Shown here: one piece after another, positions 44,229 to 54,462 of the stretch
How positions within the stretch are numbered: the first letter of the stretch is position 1
Layout: each line of letters opens with the position of its first letter
Source: Halomonas korlensis
Lineage (GTDB): Bacteria > Pseudomonadota > Gammaproteobacteria > Pseudomonadales > Halomonadaceae
Assembly (NCBI RefSeq): GCF_900116705.1
Contig: NZ_FPBP01000002.1
Coordinates: forward strand, 253,714 to 317,713
DNA length: 64,000 bases
Direction of reading: 5' to 3'
Notes under the pieces: generated by a model
The model's database searches: none
What the model saw: the letters and a program-made list of their open reading frames with translations, nothing else
What the model was told of the DNA's origin: nothing
Position numbers and translations under genes: made by a program

Positions 44229-44978
44229 TCAAATAGAGGCCTTTGCCGAGGGTGAGGCGGCCTGTGCAGCCGGCTGCTGGGCTGACTGCCGCTGGGCAGA
44301 CAGCACCAGCGCAGCAAGGCCCAGGTCCTCGGGATGGGTAATCTTGAGATTGTCGCGTCGCCCGACCACCAAGCGCGGCGACAGGCCGAGAGCTTCCACG
44401 GCCGAGGCCTCGTCGGTCACCGCGATGCCACTCGCGCGAGCATGACGCAGGGCACGGCACAGCAGGTCATAACGAAAACCCTGGGGAGTCAGGGCATGCC
44501 AGAGCCCGTCACGCGGCTGTGTCGCGGCCACGCGCCCCTCGCCATCGTCGCGCTTCACGGTATCGGCCACGCGGGTGGCCAGCAGGCCACCCACCGGATC
44601 CTCGGCGAGGCAGGCCTCCAGCCGCCGCAGGTCCTCCACGGTGACGCAGGGCCTGGCCGCATCGTGGACCAGAACCAGGTCGTCGTCTGCCGCCTCGCCG
44701 GCGATCGCTTCCAGGGCGTGGATGACCGAATCGACCCGCTCGGCCCCGCCGGGCGCTCGGCGCCAGTCGGCGAACGGCACCCAGGCCGGGTCGAAGCAGC
44801 GATCCTCAATATCCAGACACAGGCACAGCCGCGACGCGGGAAAGGCCTGAAGGAGCCGGTCCAGCGTGTGGGCGAGTACGGGGCGCGTGTCGATCGTCAG
44901 GTACTGCTTGGGAATCTCTGCGCCCATGCGTCGCCCCTGCCCCGCGGCAGGTACCACCAGCCAGGTTGTCTCGCTCAT
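44229..44978 (-). CDS. ispD: 2-C-methyl-D-erythritol 4-phosphate cytidylyltransferase
   Basis: A 249-residue nucleotidyltransferase with the N-terminal [23 protein letters not shown]-binding loop, [12 protein letters not shown], and the C-terminal [12 protein letters not shown] and [14 protein letters not shown]. It attaches CMP to methylerythritol phosphate, the third MEP-pathway step. The start overlaps the ftsB stop by 4 bases. The C-terminal ~20 residues ([19 protein letters not shown]) are a low-complexity extension absent from most homologues. Confidence 0.95.
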   Translation of the reverse strand: MSETTWLVVPAAGQGRRMGAEIPKQYLTIDTRPVLAHTLDRLLQAFPASRLCLCLDIEDRCFDPAWVPFADWRRAPGGAERVDSVIHALEAIAGEAADDDLVLVHDAARPCVTVEDLRRLEACLAEDPVGGLLATRVADTVKRDDGEGRVAATQPRDGLWHALTPQGFRYDLLCRALRHARASGIAVTDEASAVEALGLSPRLVVGRRDNLKITHPEDLGLAALVLSAQRQSAQQPAAQAASPSAKASI

Positions 44979-45331
44979 CGCTCGCCCTCAGTGCTGCCAG
45001 GTTCAGGGGCGACATCCATGCGGCCGGCGCCCGACTGGGGAGGGGTCACGTCGACCACCACGCCGGGAACCCAGAAGAATTGCTCGTCGGTGCGCACCAT
45101 ACCCAGATCGCTGCGTGCGCGCTCCTCGATGGCATCGAGGCCGGTCTTGAGGTCGACCACCTCGGCGGCCAGCCGAGCATTACGATCGCGCAACGGCCGG
45201 TTTTCCTCCTCGAGAACCGCGACCCGCTGTCGGATCTCCTGCAACTCACGCACCCCGCCCTGGCCCAACCACAACCGATACTGCAGCAGGGCAAGCAGGA
45301 CGACGAGCACGATGGCCAACCACTTGAGCAT
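44975..45331 (-). CDS. ftsB: Cell division protein FtsB
   Basis: A 118-residue bitopic protein. The N-terminal membrane helix is WLAIVLVVLLALLQYRLWLG, followed by a coiled coil (VRELQEIRQRVAVLEEENRP) and the conserved RARSDLGMVRTDEQFFWVPG. It bridges FtsL and FtsQ in the divisome. In many gammaproteobacteria eno precedes ftsB; here a FemAB-like gene lies upstream instead. It is coupled to ispD by a 4-base overlap. Confidence 0.93.
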   Translation of the reverse strand: MLKWLAIVLVVLLALLQYRLWLGQGGVRELQEIRQRVAVLEEENRPLRDRNARLAAEVVDLKTGLDAIEERARSDLGMVRTDEQFFWVPGVVVDVTPPQSGAGRMDVAPEPGSTEGER

Positions 45332-45389
45332 TCAATACGTCCGTCTGATACGACAATGGCGGGCATTATGCCACCTTCCCTTGCCACCC

Positions 45390-46550
45390 TCACACCCGAA
45401 ACGGCAATGCCTGCTCCGCCGCCTGCGCATAGGCTTTCACATGGGCGCGCTCCTGGGCACAGAAGCGGGCCACGGCGTCACGCAGGCCCGGGTCGTCGAT
45501 ATGGTGCAGCGAGGTCAGAAGCCGGGGAGCGAAGCCGCGGCTGAGCTTGTGCTCGCCCTGCGTGCCAGGGTCGAAGGTGGTCAGCCCCGTCGCCAGACAA
45601 TGCTCGATCCCCTGGTAATAGCACGCCTCGAAGTGCAGGCAGTCGGCCACCACTTCACTGCCCCAATAGCGCCCATACAGCGTGCTTGTACCCTGCAGGC
45701 ACAGCGCCGCCGCCACCGGCGTGTCGTCGAGGCGAGCCTGAATCAGCACCATCGCCTCGGGCATGGTGCGTCGCAGACGGGTGAAGAACTCCTGATTGAG
45801 ATAACCATGGCGCCCCCGCTCGAGGTAGGTGATCTCGTAGCAGCGATAGAAATGCGCCAGCGCGGCGTCATCGATCTGCTCGCCGGCCAGGCGATGCAGG
45901 GTCAGGCCCTGGTCGGCCACCAGGCGGCGCTCGCGACGGATCGCCTTGCGTCGTTTGGAGGTCATGGCTGCCAGGAAGCCATCGAAATCGCCATAGTCGC
46001 GGTCGTGCCACTGGAACTGCACGCCGTGACGCGCCAGCAGGTCGGGACGCGCCTCGCGCCAGGCATCGACCTCGGCCTGTTCGGCGAACAGCAGGTGCCA
46101 GCTCGACAGCCCACCGACCTCCCAGGCCGTGGCCAACGCCTCGCGCGCGGCGCGGGCATCGACCCCCGGCGCCAGCGCCAGACGCGGGCCCGGCGCCGGC
46201 GTATAAGGAATGGCGGTGAGTCCCTTGGGATAGTAGCGACCGCCGGCGCGCTCCCAGGCCTCGGCCCAGGCCCAGTCGAAGACATATTCGCCGAAGGAAT
46301 GATGCTTGTGATAGAACGGCATGACGCCGACCAGCGCGGCTCCTTGCCAGAGCGTCAGGTGACGCGGTACCCAGCCGGTCGCCCGGCTCACCGAGCCACT
46401 GACCTCCAGCGCATGCAGGAACTCATGACGCAGGAAGGGATGGTCGTCACCGATCAGGGCATTCCAGGCCTCGGGCGCGACGGCCTCGATGGCCGGCACT
46501 TCTTTCACTACCAGTCTCACTACCTGCTCGTGCGGGCGGCTTGGCGACAT
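45390..46550 (-). CDS. FemAB-like / GNAT-fold N-acyltransferase (PF04339 type)
   Basis: A 386-residue protein. I chose ATG 46550 (MSPSRPHEQ) because a GGGAG lies 6-7 bases upstream; ATG 46562 is close, and longer frames run antisense to the neighbouring gene. It matches the 'peptidogalycan biosysnthesis' family: HPFLRHEFLHALEVSGS, GVMPFYHKHHSFGEYVFDW, FLAAMTSKRRKAIRRERR near residue 200, and SRGFAPRLLTSLHHI near the end. The fold is a double GNAT like Fem aminoacyltransferases. The substrate is not known; no pathway partner is adjacent. Confidence 0.83.
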   Translation of the reverse strand: MSPSRPHEQVVRLVVKEVPAIEAVAPEAWNALIGDDHPFLRHEFLHALEVSGSVSRATGWVPRHLTLWQGAALVGVMPFYHKHHSFGEYVFDWAWAEAWERAGGRYYPKGLTAIPYTPAPGPRLALAPGVDARAAREALATAWEVGGLSSWHLLFAEQAEVDAWREARPDLLARHGVQFQWHDRDYGDFDGFLAAMTSKRRKAIRRERRLVADQGLTLHRLAGEQIDDAALAHFYRCYEITYLERGRHGYLNQEFFTRLRRTMPEAMVLIQARLDDTPVAAALCLQGTSTLYGRYWGSEVVADCLHFEACYYQGIEHCLATGLTTFDPGTQGEHKLSRGFAPRLLTSLHHIDDPGLRDAVARFCAQERAHVKAYAQAAEQALPFRV

Positions 46551-46661
46551 GGAGGCTCCCATTGAAAAGAGGCGCGATGGCTGACAAGCCACCGACTTAG
46601 CGCCTACATTGTGCGCAGACCCCCGTGGCGATGCCACCCTCCACCCACCTGGGAGACCCGA

Positions 46662-48089
46662 ATGGCCGATGCCCGAGCGCTGCAGGCCCGACTGGCGCTG
46701 CAGCGCCACGCCTTCGCTTGCGATCCTTACCCCACAGCGCAGGTTCGTCGCGATCGCCTGGCGCGTCTCGCCACGCTGACACGCAACCATCGCGATGAAA
46801 TCATCCAGGCAATCAGCCAGGACTTCGGGCATCGCGCCGAGGCCGAGACGCGGCTGGCGGAGATCGCTCCTCTGCTCCAGGCAGTGCATCACGCGCGCCG
46901 CCACGTGAAACGCTGGATGCGACCGGAAAGAGCTGCCGTCCCCTGGCGCCTGAAGCCCGCCAGTGCCCGGCTTCTTCATCAGCCCCTGGGCGTGGTGGGT
47001 ATTGTCGCGCCGGCGCACTTTCCCTGGCAGCTGGCGCTGCTGCCGGCCGTCGCGGCATTGGCCGCGGGCAATCGGGTGATGATCAAGCCCAGCGAGCACA
47101 CCCCCGCCACCAGCAAACTGATGGCCAGGCTCATTGCCCGCCATTTCGCTCCCGAGGAGCTATGCGTAATGACCGGTGACGCGGCGCTCGGCGCGGCCTT
47201 CGCCGCCCTGCCCTTCGACCACCTGCTGTTCTGTGGCAGTGCTCAGAACGGGCGTGAGGTGGCCAAGTCCGCCGCCGCCAACCTGACGCCGCTCACCCTG
47301 GCGCTCGGCGGCAAGTCGCCGGTCATTGTTGCCGACGACGCCGACCTCACCCACGCGGCCCGCCGCATCGCCTTCGGCAAGTGGTTCAATGCCGGCCAGT
47401 CCTGCCTGGCGCCCGACCATGTGCTGATCGATGCCTCACGCGTGCCGGCCTTCATCGAGGCGCTGCGCGAGGCGGTCAACACCTTCTATCCCGACGGCAC
47501 CGCCAGCAAGGACTACACGGCGATCCTCGGCGCTCCCCAGCGTGGCAGGCTCCTGGGCATGCTCGAACAGGCGCAGGACCATGGCTGTCGCGTCATTCCG
47601 CTCGGCGTGGAGCAAACACAGCAGGAAGCCAAGCTGCCGCCTACGCTGATCATTGACCCCAATGAAGGGCTCGATGTCATGCGGGAGGAAATCTTCGGCC
47701 CATGGTTGCCCGTCATCGGGGTGCGTGACTTTGATGCTGCCTTAGCACTCGTCAATGTTGATGCAGACGGCAATGACAGAGCCCCCAGCAATACCGAAGC
47801 ACGACCACTGGCGCTCTATGCGTTTACCCGCGACCCGGCCCGGCGCCAACGCATCCTGGCGCAGACGCCCGCCGGTAGCGTGGTCTTCGATGACATCCTC
47901 TGGCAGGGCGCCGCCCCGACCCTGCCGTTCGTTGGCGTGGGTGGGAGTGGCACGGGCAGCTATGGCGGCGAGACCGGCTTTCGTCATTTCAGCCATCAGC
48001 GCAGCGTCTTGTCGTCATCGCCACGCAACACCGCGACGCGACTCGTTCCGCCCTGGCGGCGCTGGAAATTGCGCCTTTTGGGTTATTGA
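46662..48089 (+). CDS. Aldehyde dehydrogenase (coniferyl-aldehyde-dehydrogenase-like) with altered active site
   Basis: A 475-residue ALDH-superfamily protein (ATG 46662 after GGGAG). It has VGIVAPAHFPWQLALLPAVA, the NAD-contact KPSEHTP, and LLFCGSAQNGREVAKSAA. The catalytic Cys is at 248 (FNAGQSCLAPDHVL), and the C-terminal block is PFVGVGGSGTGSYGG. At residue 214, 34 positions before the Cys, the usual L-E-L-G-G-K-S-P reads LALGGKSP: the general-base Glu is Ala (GCG). A ~14-residue insertion near residue 365 (DADGNDRAPSNTEA) is also unusual. The protein may have lost dehydrogenase activity or kept only an acyl-transfer or structural role. Confidence 0.85.
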   Translation: MADARALQARLALQRHAFACDPYPTAQVRRDRLARLATLTRNHRDEIIQAISQDFGHRAEAETRLAEIAPLLQAVHHARRHVKRWMRPERAAVPWRLKPASARLLHQPLGVVGIVAPAHFPWQLALLPAVAALAAGNRVMIKPSEHTPATSKLMARLIARHFAPEELCVMTGDAALGAAFAALPFDHLLFCGSAQNGREVAKSAAANLTPLTLALGGKSPVIVADDADLTHAARRIAFGKWFNAGQSCLAPDHVLIDASRVPAFIEALREAVNTFYPDGTASKDYTAILGAPQRGRLLGMLEQAQDHGCRVIPLGVEQTQQEAKLPPTLIIDPNEGLDVMREEIFGPWLPVIGVRDFDAALALVNVDADGNDRAPSNTEARPLALYAFTRDPARRQRILAQTPAGSVVFDDILWQGAAPTLPFVGVGGSGTGSYGGETGFRHFSHQRSVLSSSPRNTATRLVPPWRRWKLRLLGY

Positions 48090-48107
48090 ACAACCTGGAA
48101 AACGCTT

Positions 48108-48122
48108 GGTAATAAAACTACA
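48108..48122 (-). promoter_or_regulatory. Possible upstream HexR-like half-conserved site
   Basis: The minus strand reads TGTAGTTTTATTACC, close to the HexR consensus TGTAATTWWATTACA described in proteobacteria. It lies about 106 bases before the edd start. The match is imperfect and spacing differs from the better palindrome at 48169-48184, so it may be an auxiliary site or part of the promoter. Confidence 0.4.
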
Positions 48123-48168
48123 AAAATACCCCTAAGTCGCGTAAAGTTGCCAGGAACCCGCCTGTCAA

Positions 48169-48184
48169 TTGGTAAGTTTACCAA
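48169..48184. promoter_or_regulatory. HexR operator-like palindrome upstream of edd
   Basis: A perfect 7-2-7 inverted repeat, TTGGTAA-GT-TTACCAA, 29 bases before the edd ATG. It has the same architecture as TTTGTAA-AC-TTACAAA in the zwf-hexR gap (56024-56039). Binding by HexR is inferred from this similarity and from the known ED regulon. Confidence 0.65.
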
Positions 48185-48213
48185 ATAACCAATTTCCGAT
48201 TTCGAGGTGTCCC

Positions 48214-50099
<1,886 letters not shown>

Positions 50100-50103
<4 letters not shown>

Positions 50104-51068
50104 CCCGACCCGCGCTGATCGGTGATGTCGGCGGTACCAATGCGCGTTTCGCCCTGGTGACGCCGGGCACCTTCGCGCCTCAGCACATCCTGAGCCTGCC
50201 CTGCGCCGACTATCCGGGCCTGGTCGAGGCCGTGCGGGACTACCTGGCCAGGGTCGGCCAGACAGGTGACGACGCGCCCCATGAGGCGTGCCTGGCCTTC
50301 GCCTGCCCGGTCGATGGCGACTGGATCGCCATGACCAATAATCACTGGCGCTTCTCGCGTCGTGAGGCCGAGCAGGCGCTGGGCCTGTCGCTGTTCAAGG
50401 CGATCAACGATTTTACCGCCCAGGCGCTGGGCGTCCCGCATGTGGCGGCCGAGGCGCTGGTGGAGGTGCAGGCCGGCGAGTCGGTTGCCCATGCCGCCCG
50501 GCTGGTGATCGGGCCGGGCACCGGCCTTGGCGTCGCCGGGCTCGTCCCCGGGCGCAACGCCTGGATTCCGCTGCCTACCGAGGGTGGCCACGCCACCTTT
50601 GCGCCTACCGACGAGCGCGAGGAGAACCTGCTGCGCCACTTTCGCAACCGTTACGGTCGCGTCTCGGTAGAGCGCATCCTCTGCGGCCAGGGGCTCGTCG
50701 ATCTGTACCTGGCCCATTGCTCGCTGAAGGGTGCCCCGCCCCGCCACCAACACCCTGCCGAGGTAACCCAGGCTGCGGCGAGCGGCGACAGCATCGCCCG
50801 TGATACCCTGCTGCGATTCCTCAAGATCCTCGGCGATGTCTGTGGCGATGCCGCGCTGATCATGGGCGCGCGAGGCGGGGTCTTTCTGTGCGGCGGCATC
50901 CTGCCGCGGCTTCTCGACTGGTTGCCGCAGAGCCGCTTTCGCGAAGGCTTTACCGCCAAGGGACGCATGGGCGCCTACACCGCCGCTATCCCGGTTCAGG
51001 TGGTTACCGCCCCATGGACCGGCCTGCTGGGGGCCGCCGAGGCCCTGCACAACCCCGAGGTCCACTGA
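50100..51068 (+). CDS. glk: Glucokinase
   Basis: A 322-residue ROK-unrelated (E. coli Glk-type) kinase. The phosphate-binding loop is [14 protein letters not shown] at the start. [28 protein letters not shown] with the catalytic Asp, [13 protein letters not shown], and [16 protein letters not shown] with glucose ligands follow. It phosphorylates intracellular glucose to glucose-6-phosphate with ATP, feeding zwf. It is translationally coupled to edd. Confidence 0.95.
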
Positions 51069-51098
51069 CCCCTGAGACCCATTGACCAAGGAGCTCGA

Positions 51099-51983
51099 AT
51101 GATTCCCGAATCGCTCGCCGCACTGATCGACGAAACCTGCGGCCAGCGCCGTGTCAGCTGGGCAGGCAGGGAAGTCTGGATAGCCAACGAGCCCTGGGGC
51201 CAGCTGGCGGTATCGCTACAGGGCGCTCAACCCCTGCATTTTCGTCCCGCAAGAGATGATGGCGATGGCTGGCTTTGGGTGACGCCGACGCCACAGGACC
51301 CGCCCGGGACGATCCGTGGCGGCATTCCGCTCTGTTGGCCCTGGTTCGCCAACGAGCGCACCGCCGACGAATCGCCGGACCGCACCGGACCGATGCATGG
51401 CCTGGCCCGCCAGGCCGACTGGCATCTGGAGGCCGTCGACGAGCACGAGGGCGGCGTGGAGCTGCATCTCTCGCCGGCGCAGCGGCTCCACACGCAGCTG
51501 ATTCCCCGAGCGGTGATCCAGGCCAACGGCCAGCGATTGCACGTCGAGTTGATCACCGAACACGTCGGCGAAACGCCGATCAAGACCAGTGGCGCCCTGC
51601 ACACCTATCTCGCGGTGTCAGACGCACATGCCTGCCGAGTCGAGGGCCTGGCCGGCGCCCGTTTCCTGGACAAGCTCGCCGATTTCGCCGAACGCGAACA
51701 ACAGGGCGAGCTGGGCGTACGCGGTGGGCTCGACCGCATCTACCACAGCAACGCCACGCTGATGCTCGACGATGGCCAGCGTCGCCTGTGCATTGCGCGC
51801 CAGGGCAGCGATTCGGCGGTGATCTGGCAGCCCGGCGAGATCCCACTCACCGATACCTCGATCGATGCTGCCCGGCGTTTCCTCTGCGTGGAAGCGGCTA
51901 ACACCCGCCTCGATCCGGTATGGCTGGTGCCCGGTGCCCAGCACCTGCTGGGCACCACACTAAGCCTGGAGACGCCCTCATGA
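51099..51983 (+). CDS. D-hexose-6-phosphate mutarotase (YeaD-like aldose 1-epimerase family)
   Basis: A 294-residue beta-sandwich protein. The family landmarks are GGIPLCWPWFANERTADESP, GPMHGLARQADWHL with the catalytic His, LHTYLAVSD and VSR-type GLDRIYHSN. These enzymes interconvert alpha and beta anomers of glucose-6-phosphate, supplying the beta form used by G6P dehydrogenase. Location between glk and a sugar kinase in the ED operon supports this. Its stop overlaps the next start by 4 bases. Confidence 0.88.
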   Translation: MIPESLAALIDETCGQRRVSWAGREVWIANEPWGQLAVSLQGAQPLHFRPARDDGDGWLWVTPTPQDPPGTIRGGIPLCWPWFANERTADESPDRTGPMHGLARQADWHLEAVDEHEGGVELHLSPAQRLHTQLIPRAVIQANGQRLHVELITEHVGETPIKTSGALHTYLAVSDAHACRVEGLAGARFLDKLADFAEREQQGELGVRGGLDRIYHSNATLMLDDGQRRLCIARQGSDSAVIWQPGEIPLTDTSIDAARRFLCVEAANTRLDPVWLVPGAQHLLGTTLSLETPS

Positions 51984-52951
51984 CCCCCGTCATCGCCTTC
52001 GGCGAAGCCCTTGTCGACATGCTCTCGAGCCGACTGAGCGATCAGTCCGATAGCCCGGAAACCTTTACGCCCTACGCCGGCGGCGCGCCGGCCAATGTGG
52101 CCGTGGCCTGCGCGCGTCTTGGCGTGCCCAGCCGCTTTCTGGGCATGCTGGGCAAGGATCATTTCGGTGACTTCCTCGCCGCGGAACTCGCCGGCCACGG
52201 GGTCGATACGTCCGGGGTGGTGCACACCCGCGAGGCACGCACCGCGCTGGCCTTCGTCTACCGTGACACCAACGGCGAGCGGACCTTCGACTTTTACCGG
52301 CCACCGGCCGCGGACCTGCTGTATCGCCTGGAGCACCTGCCTGCCGGGGTCTTCGCCGAACCGGCGATTCTGCACCTGTGCAGCAACAGCCTCACCGAGC
52401 CGGAGATCGCCGAGACCACCCTGGCGATGGCCGACATGGCCCGTCGCGCCGGCTGCCTGGTGAGCGTGGACGCCAACCTGCGCCACACTCTCTGGGACGA
52501 AGGGGCCGTGGACGTCACCCTGGTCACCCGCCTGCTCGACGCGGCCGACCTGCTCAAGCTGACGACCGATGAGTTGGATCACCTGCGTGCCGACCACCCG
52601 CGCGATGCCTGGCTGGCCGAGCGTCTCGTTGCCGGTGTGAAGCTGGCGGTCATCACCGACGGAGCCGGCGAGGTAACGCTCAAGGGCGCGACGCTTGAGG
52701 AGCGCGTCAGGCCGCCGAAGGTCACGGCGGTTGACACCACGGCGGGCGGTGACGCCTTTATCGGTGGCCTGCTGGCCGAGCTCGCCGAGTTCACCGCCCG
52801 CACGGGCATCGACGGCGACTGGTATCACGATCGTGACTTCCTGCGGCGTGCAGTGCAGACCGCCTGCCGCTGCGGCGCCCACGCCGTCACCCGCCCGGGC
52901 GCCTACGCTGCGCTGCCCGACCGTGACGATCTCGAACGCCTACGCCCCTGA
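51980..52951 (+). CDS. PfkB-family sugar kinase, probably fructokinase
   Basis: A 323-residue ribokinase-fold kinase (ATG 51980, MTPVIAFGEALVDMLSSR). The sugar-binding PYAGGAPANVAVACARLG near residue 40 and the anion-hole signature DTTAGGDAFIGGLL near residue 255 (canonical DTTGAGD) are present, with the catalytic Asp kept. FGEALVD and AGGAPANVA are typical of bacterial fructokinases; 2-keto-3-deoxygluconate kinase is an alternative, since it would also feed KDPG. It ends the edd operon just before a terminator hairpin. Confidence 0.85.
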   Translation: MTPVIAFGEALVDMLSSRLSDQSDSPETFTPYAGGAPANVAVACARLGVPSRFLGMLGKDHFGDFLAAELAGHGVDTSGVVHTREARTALAFVYRDTNGERTFDFYRPPAADLLYRLEHLPAGVFAEPAILHLCSNSLTEPEIAETTLAMADMARRAGCLVSVDANLRHTLWDEGAVDVTLVTRLLDAADLLKLTTDELDHLRADHPRDAWLAERLVAGVKLAVITDGAGEVTLKGATLEERVRPPKVTAVDTTAGGDAFIGGLLAELAEFTARTGIDGDWYHDRDFLRRAVQTACRCGAHAVTRPGAYAALPDRDDLERLRP

Positions 52952-52965
52952 GATAAAAACGATGT

Positions 52966-52992
52966 AAAAAAACCCGGCCATCGCTGGCCGGG
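52966..52992 (-). terminator. Rho-independent terminator for the zwf-pgl-eda operon
   Basis: An 8-bp GC stem (CCCGGCCA/TGGCCGGG, arms 52985-52992 and 52973-52980) with a 4-base loop is followed on the minus strand by seven T (52966-52972). It lies between the convergent ends of eda and the sugar kinase. On the plus strand the hairpin has no U-tract, so it primarily serves eda. Confidence 0.88.
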
Positions 52993-53047
52993 GAAAGACA
53001 GCATCCGCTGTCGAAAGAGCTCGATAGCTTATCGAGCGACTCGCCGC

Positions 53048-53710
53048 TCAGTGATGAAATTTATCCGCGGCCTCCTTGGCCAGCAGGCGAATGCCGTTCC
53101 AGTCCTCGGCGTCGACCAGCGACTTGGGCGTCAACCAGGAGCCGCCGACACACATCACGTTCTTGAGGGCCAGGTAGTCTTCGGCATTGTTAACGCCGAT
53201 GCCACCGGTAGGACAGAAGCGCGCCTCGGGAATCGGCCCGGCGAAGGACTTCAGCGCCTTGACGCCACCGCTGGCCTCCGCGGGGAAGAACTTGAAGCGC
53301 CGATAGCCGTACTGCCAGCCGACCATCAGCTCGGATACCGTGGCCACCCCAGGCAGCATGGGCACCGGGCTCTCGACCCCATAACGATACAGCGCCTCGG
53401 TGGTGCCCGGCGTGACCACGAAGTCGGCGCCGACCTGCTCGGCCTGGCGATACTGCGCCGGCGTCAGTACGGTGCCCACGCCGATGCTGGCCTGGGGCAG
53501 CGCCGCTTTCATGCGCTTGATCGCCTCGAGGGCACAGTCGGTTCTCAAGGTCACCTCGAGTACCGTCAGGCCGCCCTCAAACAGCGCCCTGGCCAGCGGA
53601 ACCGCATCCTCGACGCGTTCGATCGCCAGTACCGGTATCACCTCGGCCTTGTGACAGATGCTGTCGAGCTCGGTGGTACGGGTGGATGGCAGCTGCTTGT
53701 CGATAGTCAT
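53048..53710 (-). CDS. eda: KDPG/KHG aldolase
   Basis: A 220-residue class I aldolase. VIPVLAIERVEDAVPLARAL holds the catalytic Glu, VTLRTDCALEAIKRM the substrate loop, and RRFKFFPAEASGG the Schiff-base Lys near residue 145. GGIGVNNAEDYLAL and VGGSWL bind phosphate. It splits KDPG into pyruvate and glyceraldehyde-3-phosphate. It is the last gene of the zwf-pgl-eda operon and is followed by a clear terminator. Confidence 0.96.
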   Translation of the reverse strand: MTIDKQLPSTRTTELDSICHKAEVIPVLAIERVEDAVPLARALFEGGLTVLEVTLRTDCALEAIKRMKAALPQASIGVGTVLTPAQYRQAEQVGADFVVTPGTTEALYRYGVESPVPMLPGVATVSELMVGWQYGYRRFKFFPAEASGGVKALKSFAGPIPEARFCPTGGIGVNNAEDYLALKNVMCVGGSWLTPKSLVDAEDWNGIRLLAKEAADKFHH

Positions 53711-53759
53711 GTTCGTATCTCCAGACGTTCAGGCGCGCTGCGGCAGGCGCAAGATCAGA

Positions 53760-54428
53760 TCAGGGGGCCCAGTAGATGGCCAACGGGCAGGCCAGGAAGG
53801 CCCGGATGGGCAGCTCGCGGCTATCGTCGCCGGTCAGCGCCCGCGCGAGCACGCTGCGTTTTTCCTCGCCGGTCAGGTGCAGGACATGGCGCCGCGCCTG
53901 ATGCAGCCGGTCGGCACTGAGGGTGATGCGTGGCTGTGGCTGGCTGGGCGTGCGCACGGCGACCACTGGCTCGGCGGTCGTCAGCGCCAGCGATAGCTCC
54001 CGGCTGTCGGGAAACAACGAGGCGGTATGGCCGTCGCCGCCCATGCCGAGGATCACCACGCTGGCCGGCCACCACAGGGGCCGGAGCCGCGCGGCGACCT
54101 CGGCGGCGCCCTGCTCGGGGGTCGCGGCCTCGCTGGTCAGCGGCACGAAGGTCGCCGCCGCAGCCGGGCCCTGAAGCAGGTGCTCACGCACCAAACGGGC
54201 GTTGCTGTCCGAGGCCGTCTCGGCTACCCAACGTTCGTCGGCGAGCGTCACGTCGACCTGCGACCAGGGAAGCTCGACGGCCGACAGCGCATGAAAGAAG
54301 GGCACCGGCGTGGACCCGCCGGATACGACCAGCAAGGCCCTCTCTTGCGAAGCCAGGTCGTGTCGCAGGGCCTCGGCCACCGCTTCGGCGAGCTGGGTGG
54401 CCAGTTGATCGCGGGGTGAATCGCTCAT
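53760..54428 (-). CDS. pgl: 6-phosphogluconolactonase
   Basis: A 222-residue protein of the DevB/SOL type (ATG 54428, MSDSPRDQLATQLAEAVAEA). It contains LLVVSGGSTPVPFFHAL, VTLADERWV, NARLVREHLL and ILGMGGDGHTASLFPDS with the catalytic His. It hydrolyses the lactone produced by G6P dehydrogenase. It sits between zwf (34 bases) and eda (49 bases). Longer in-frame starts up to 54491 extend into zwf without homology. Confidence 0.94.
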   Translation of the reverse strand: MSDSPRDQLATQLAEAVAEALRHDLASQERALLVVSGGSTPVPFFHALSAVELPWSQVDVTLADERWVAETASDSNARLVREHLLQGPAAAATFVPLTSEAATPEQGAAEVAARLRPLWWPASVVILGMGGDGHTASLFPDSRELSLALTTAEPVVAVRTPSQPQPRITLSADRLHQARRHVLHLTGEEKRSVLARALTGDDSRELPIRAFLACPLAIYWAP

Positions 54429-54462
54429 CTTGGTTCTCTCACTTTCAATAAGCCTCGCACTA

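Noticed and set aside
44334-46565. 743-codon open frame spanning ispD, ftsB and the FemAB-like gene on the plus strand
   Set aside because: It runs antisense through three recognisable genes and has no family-like motif; it arises from high GC content.
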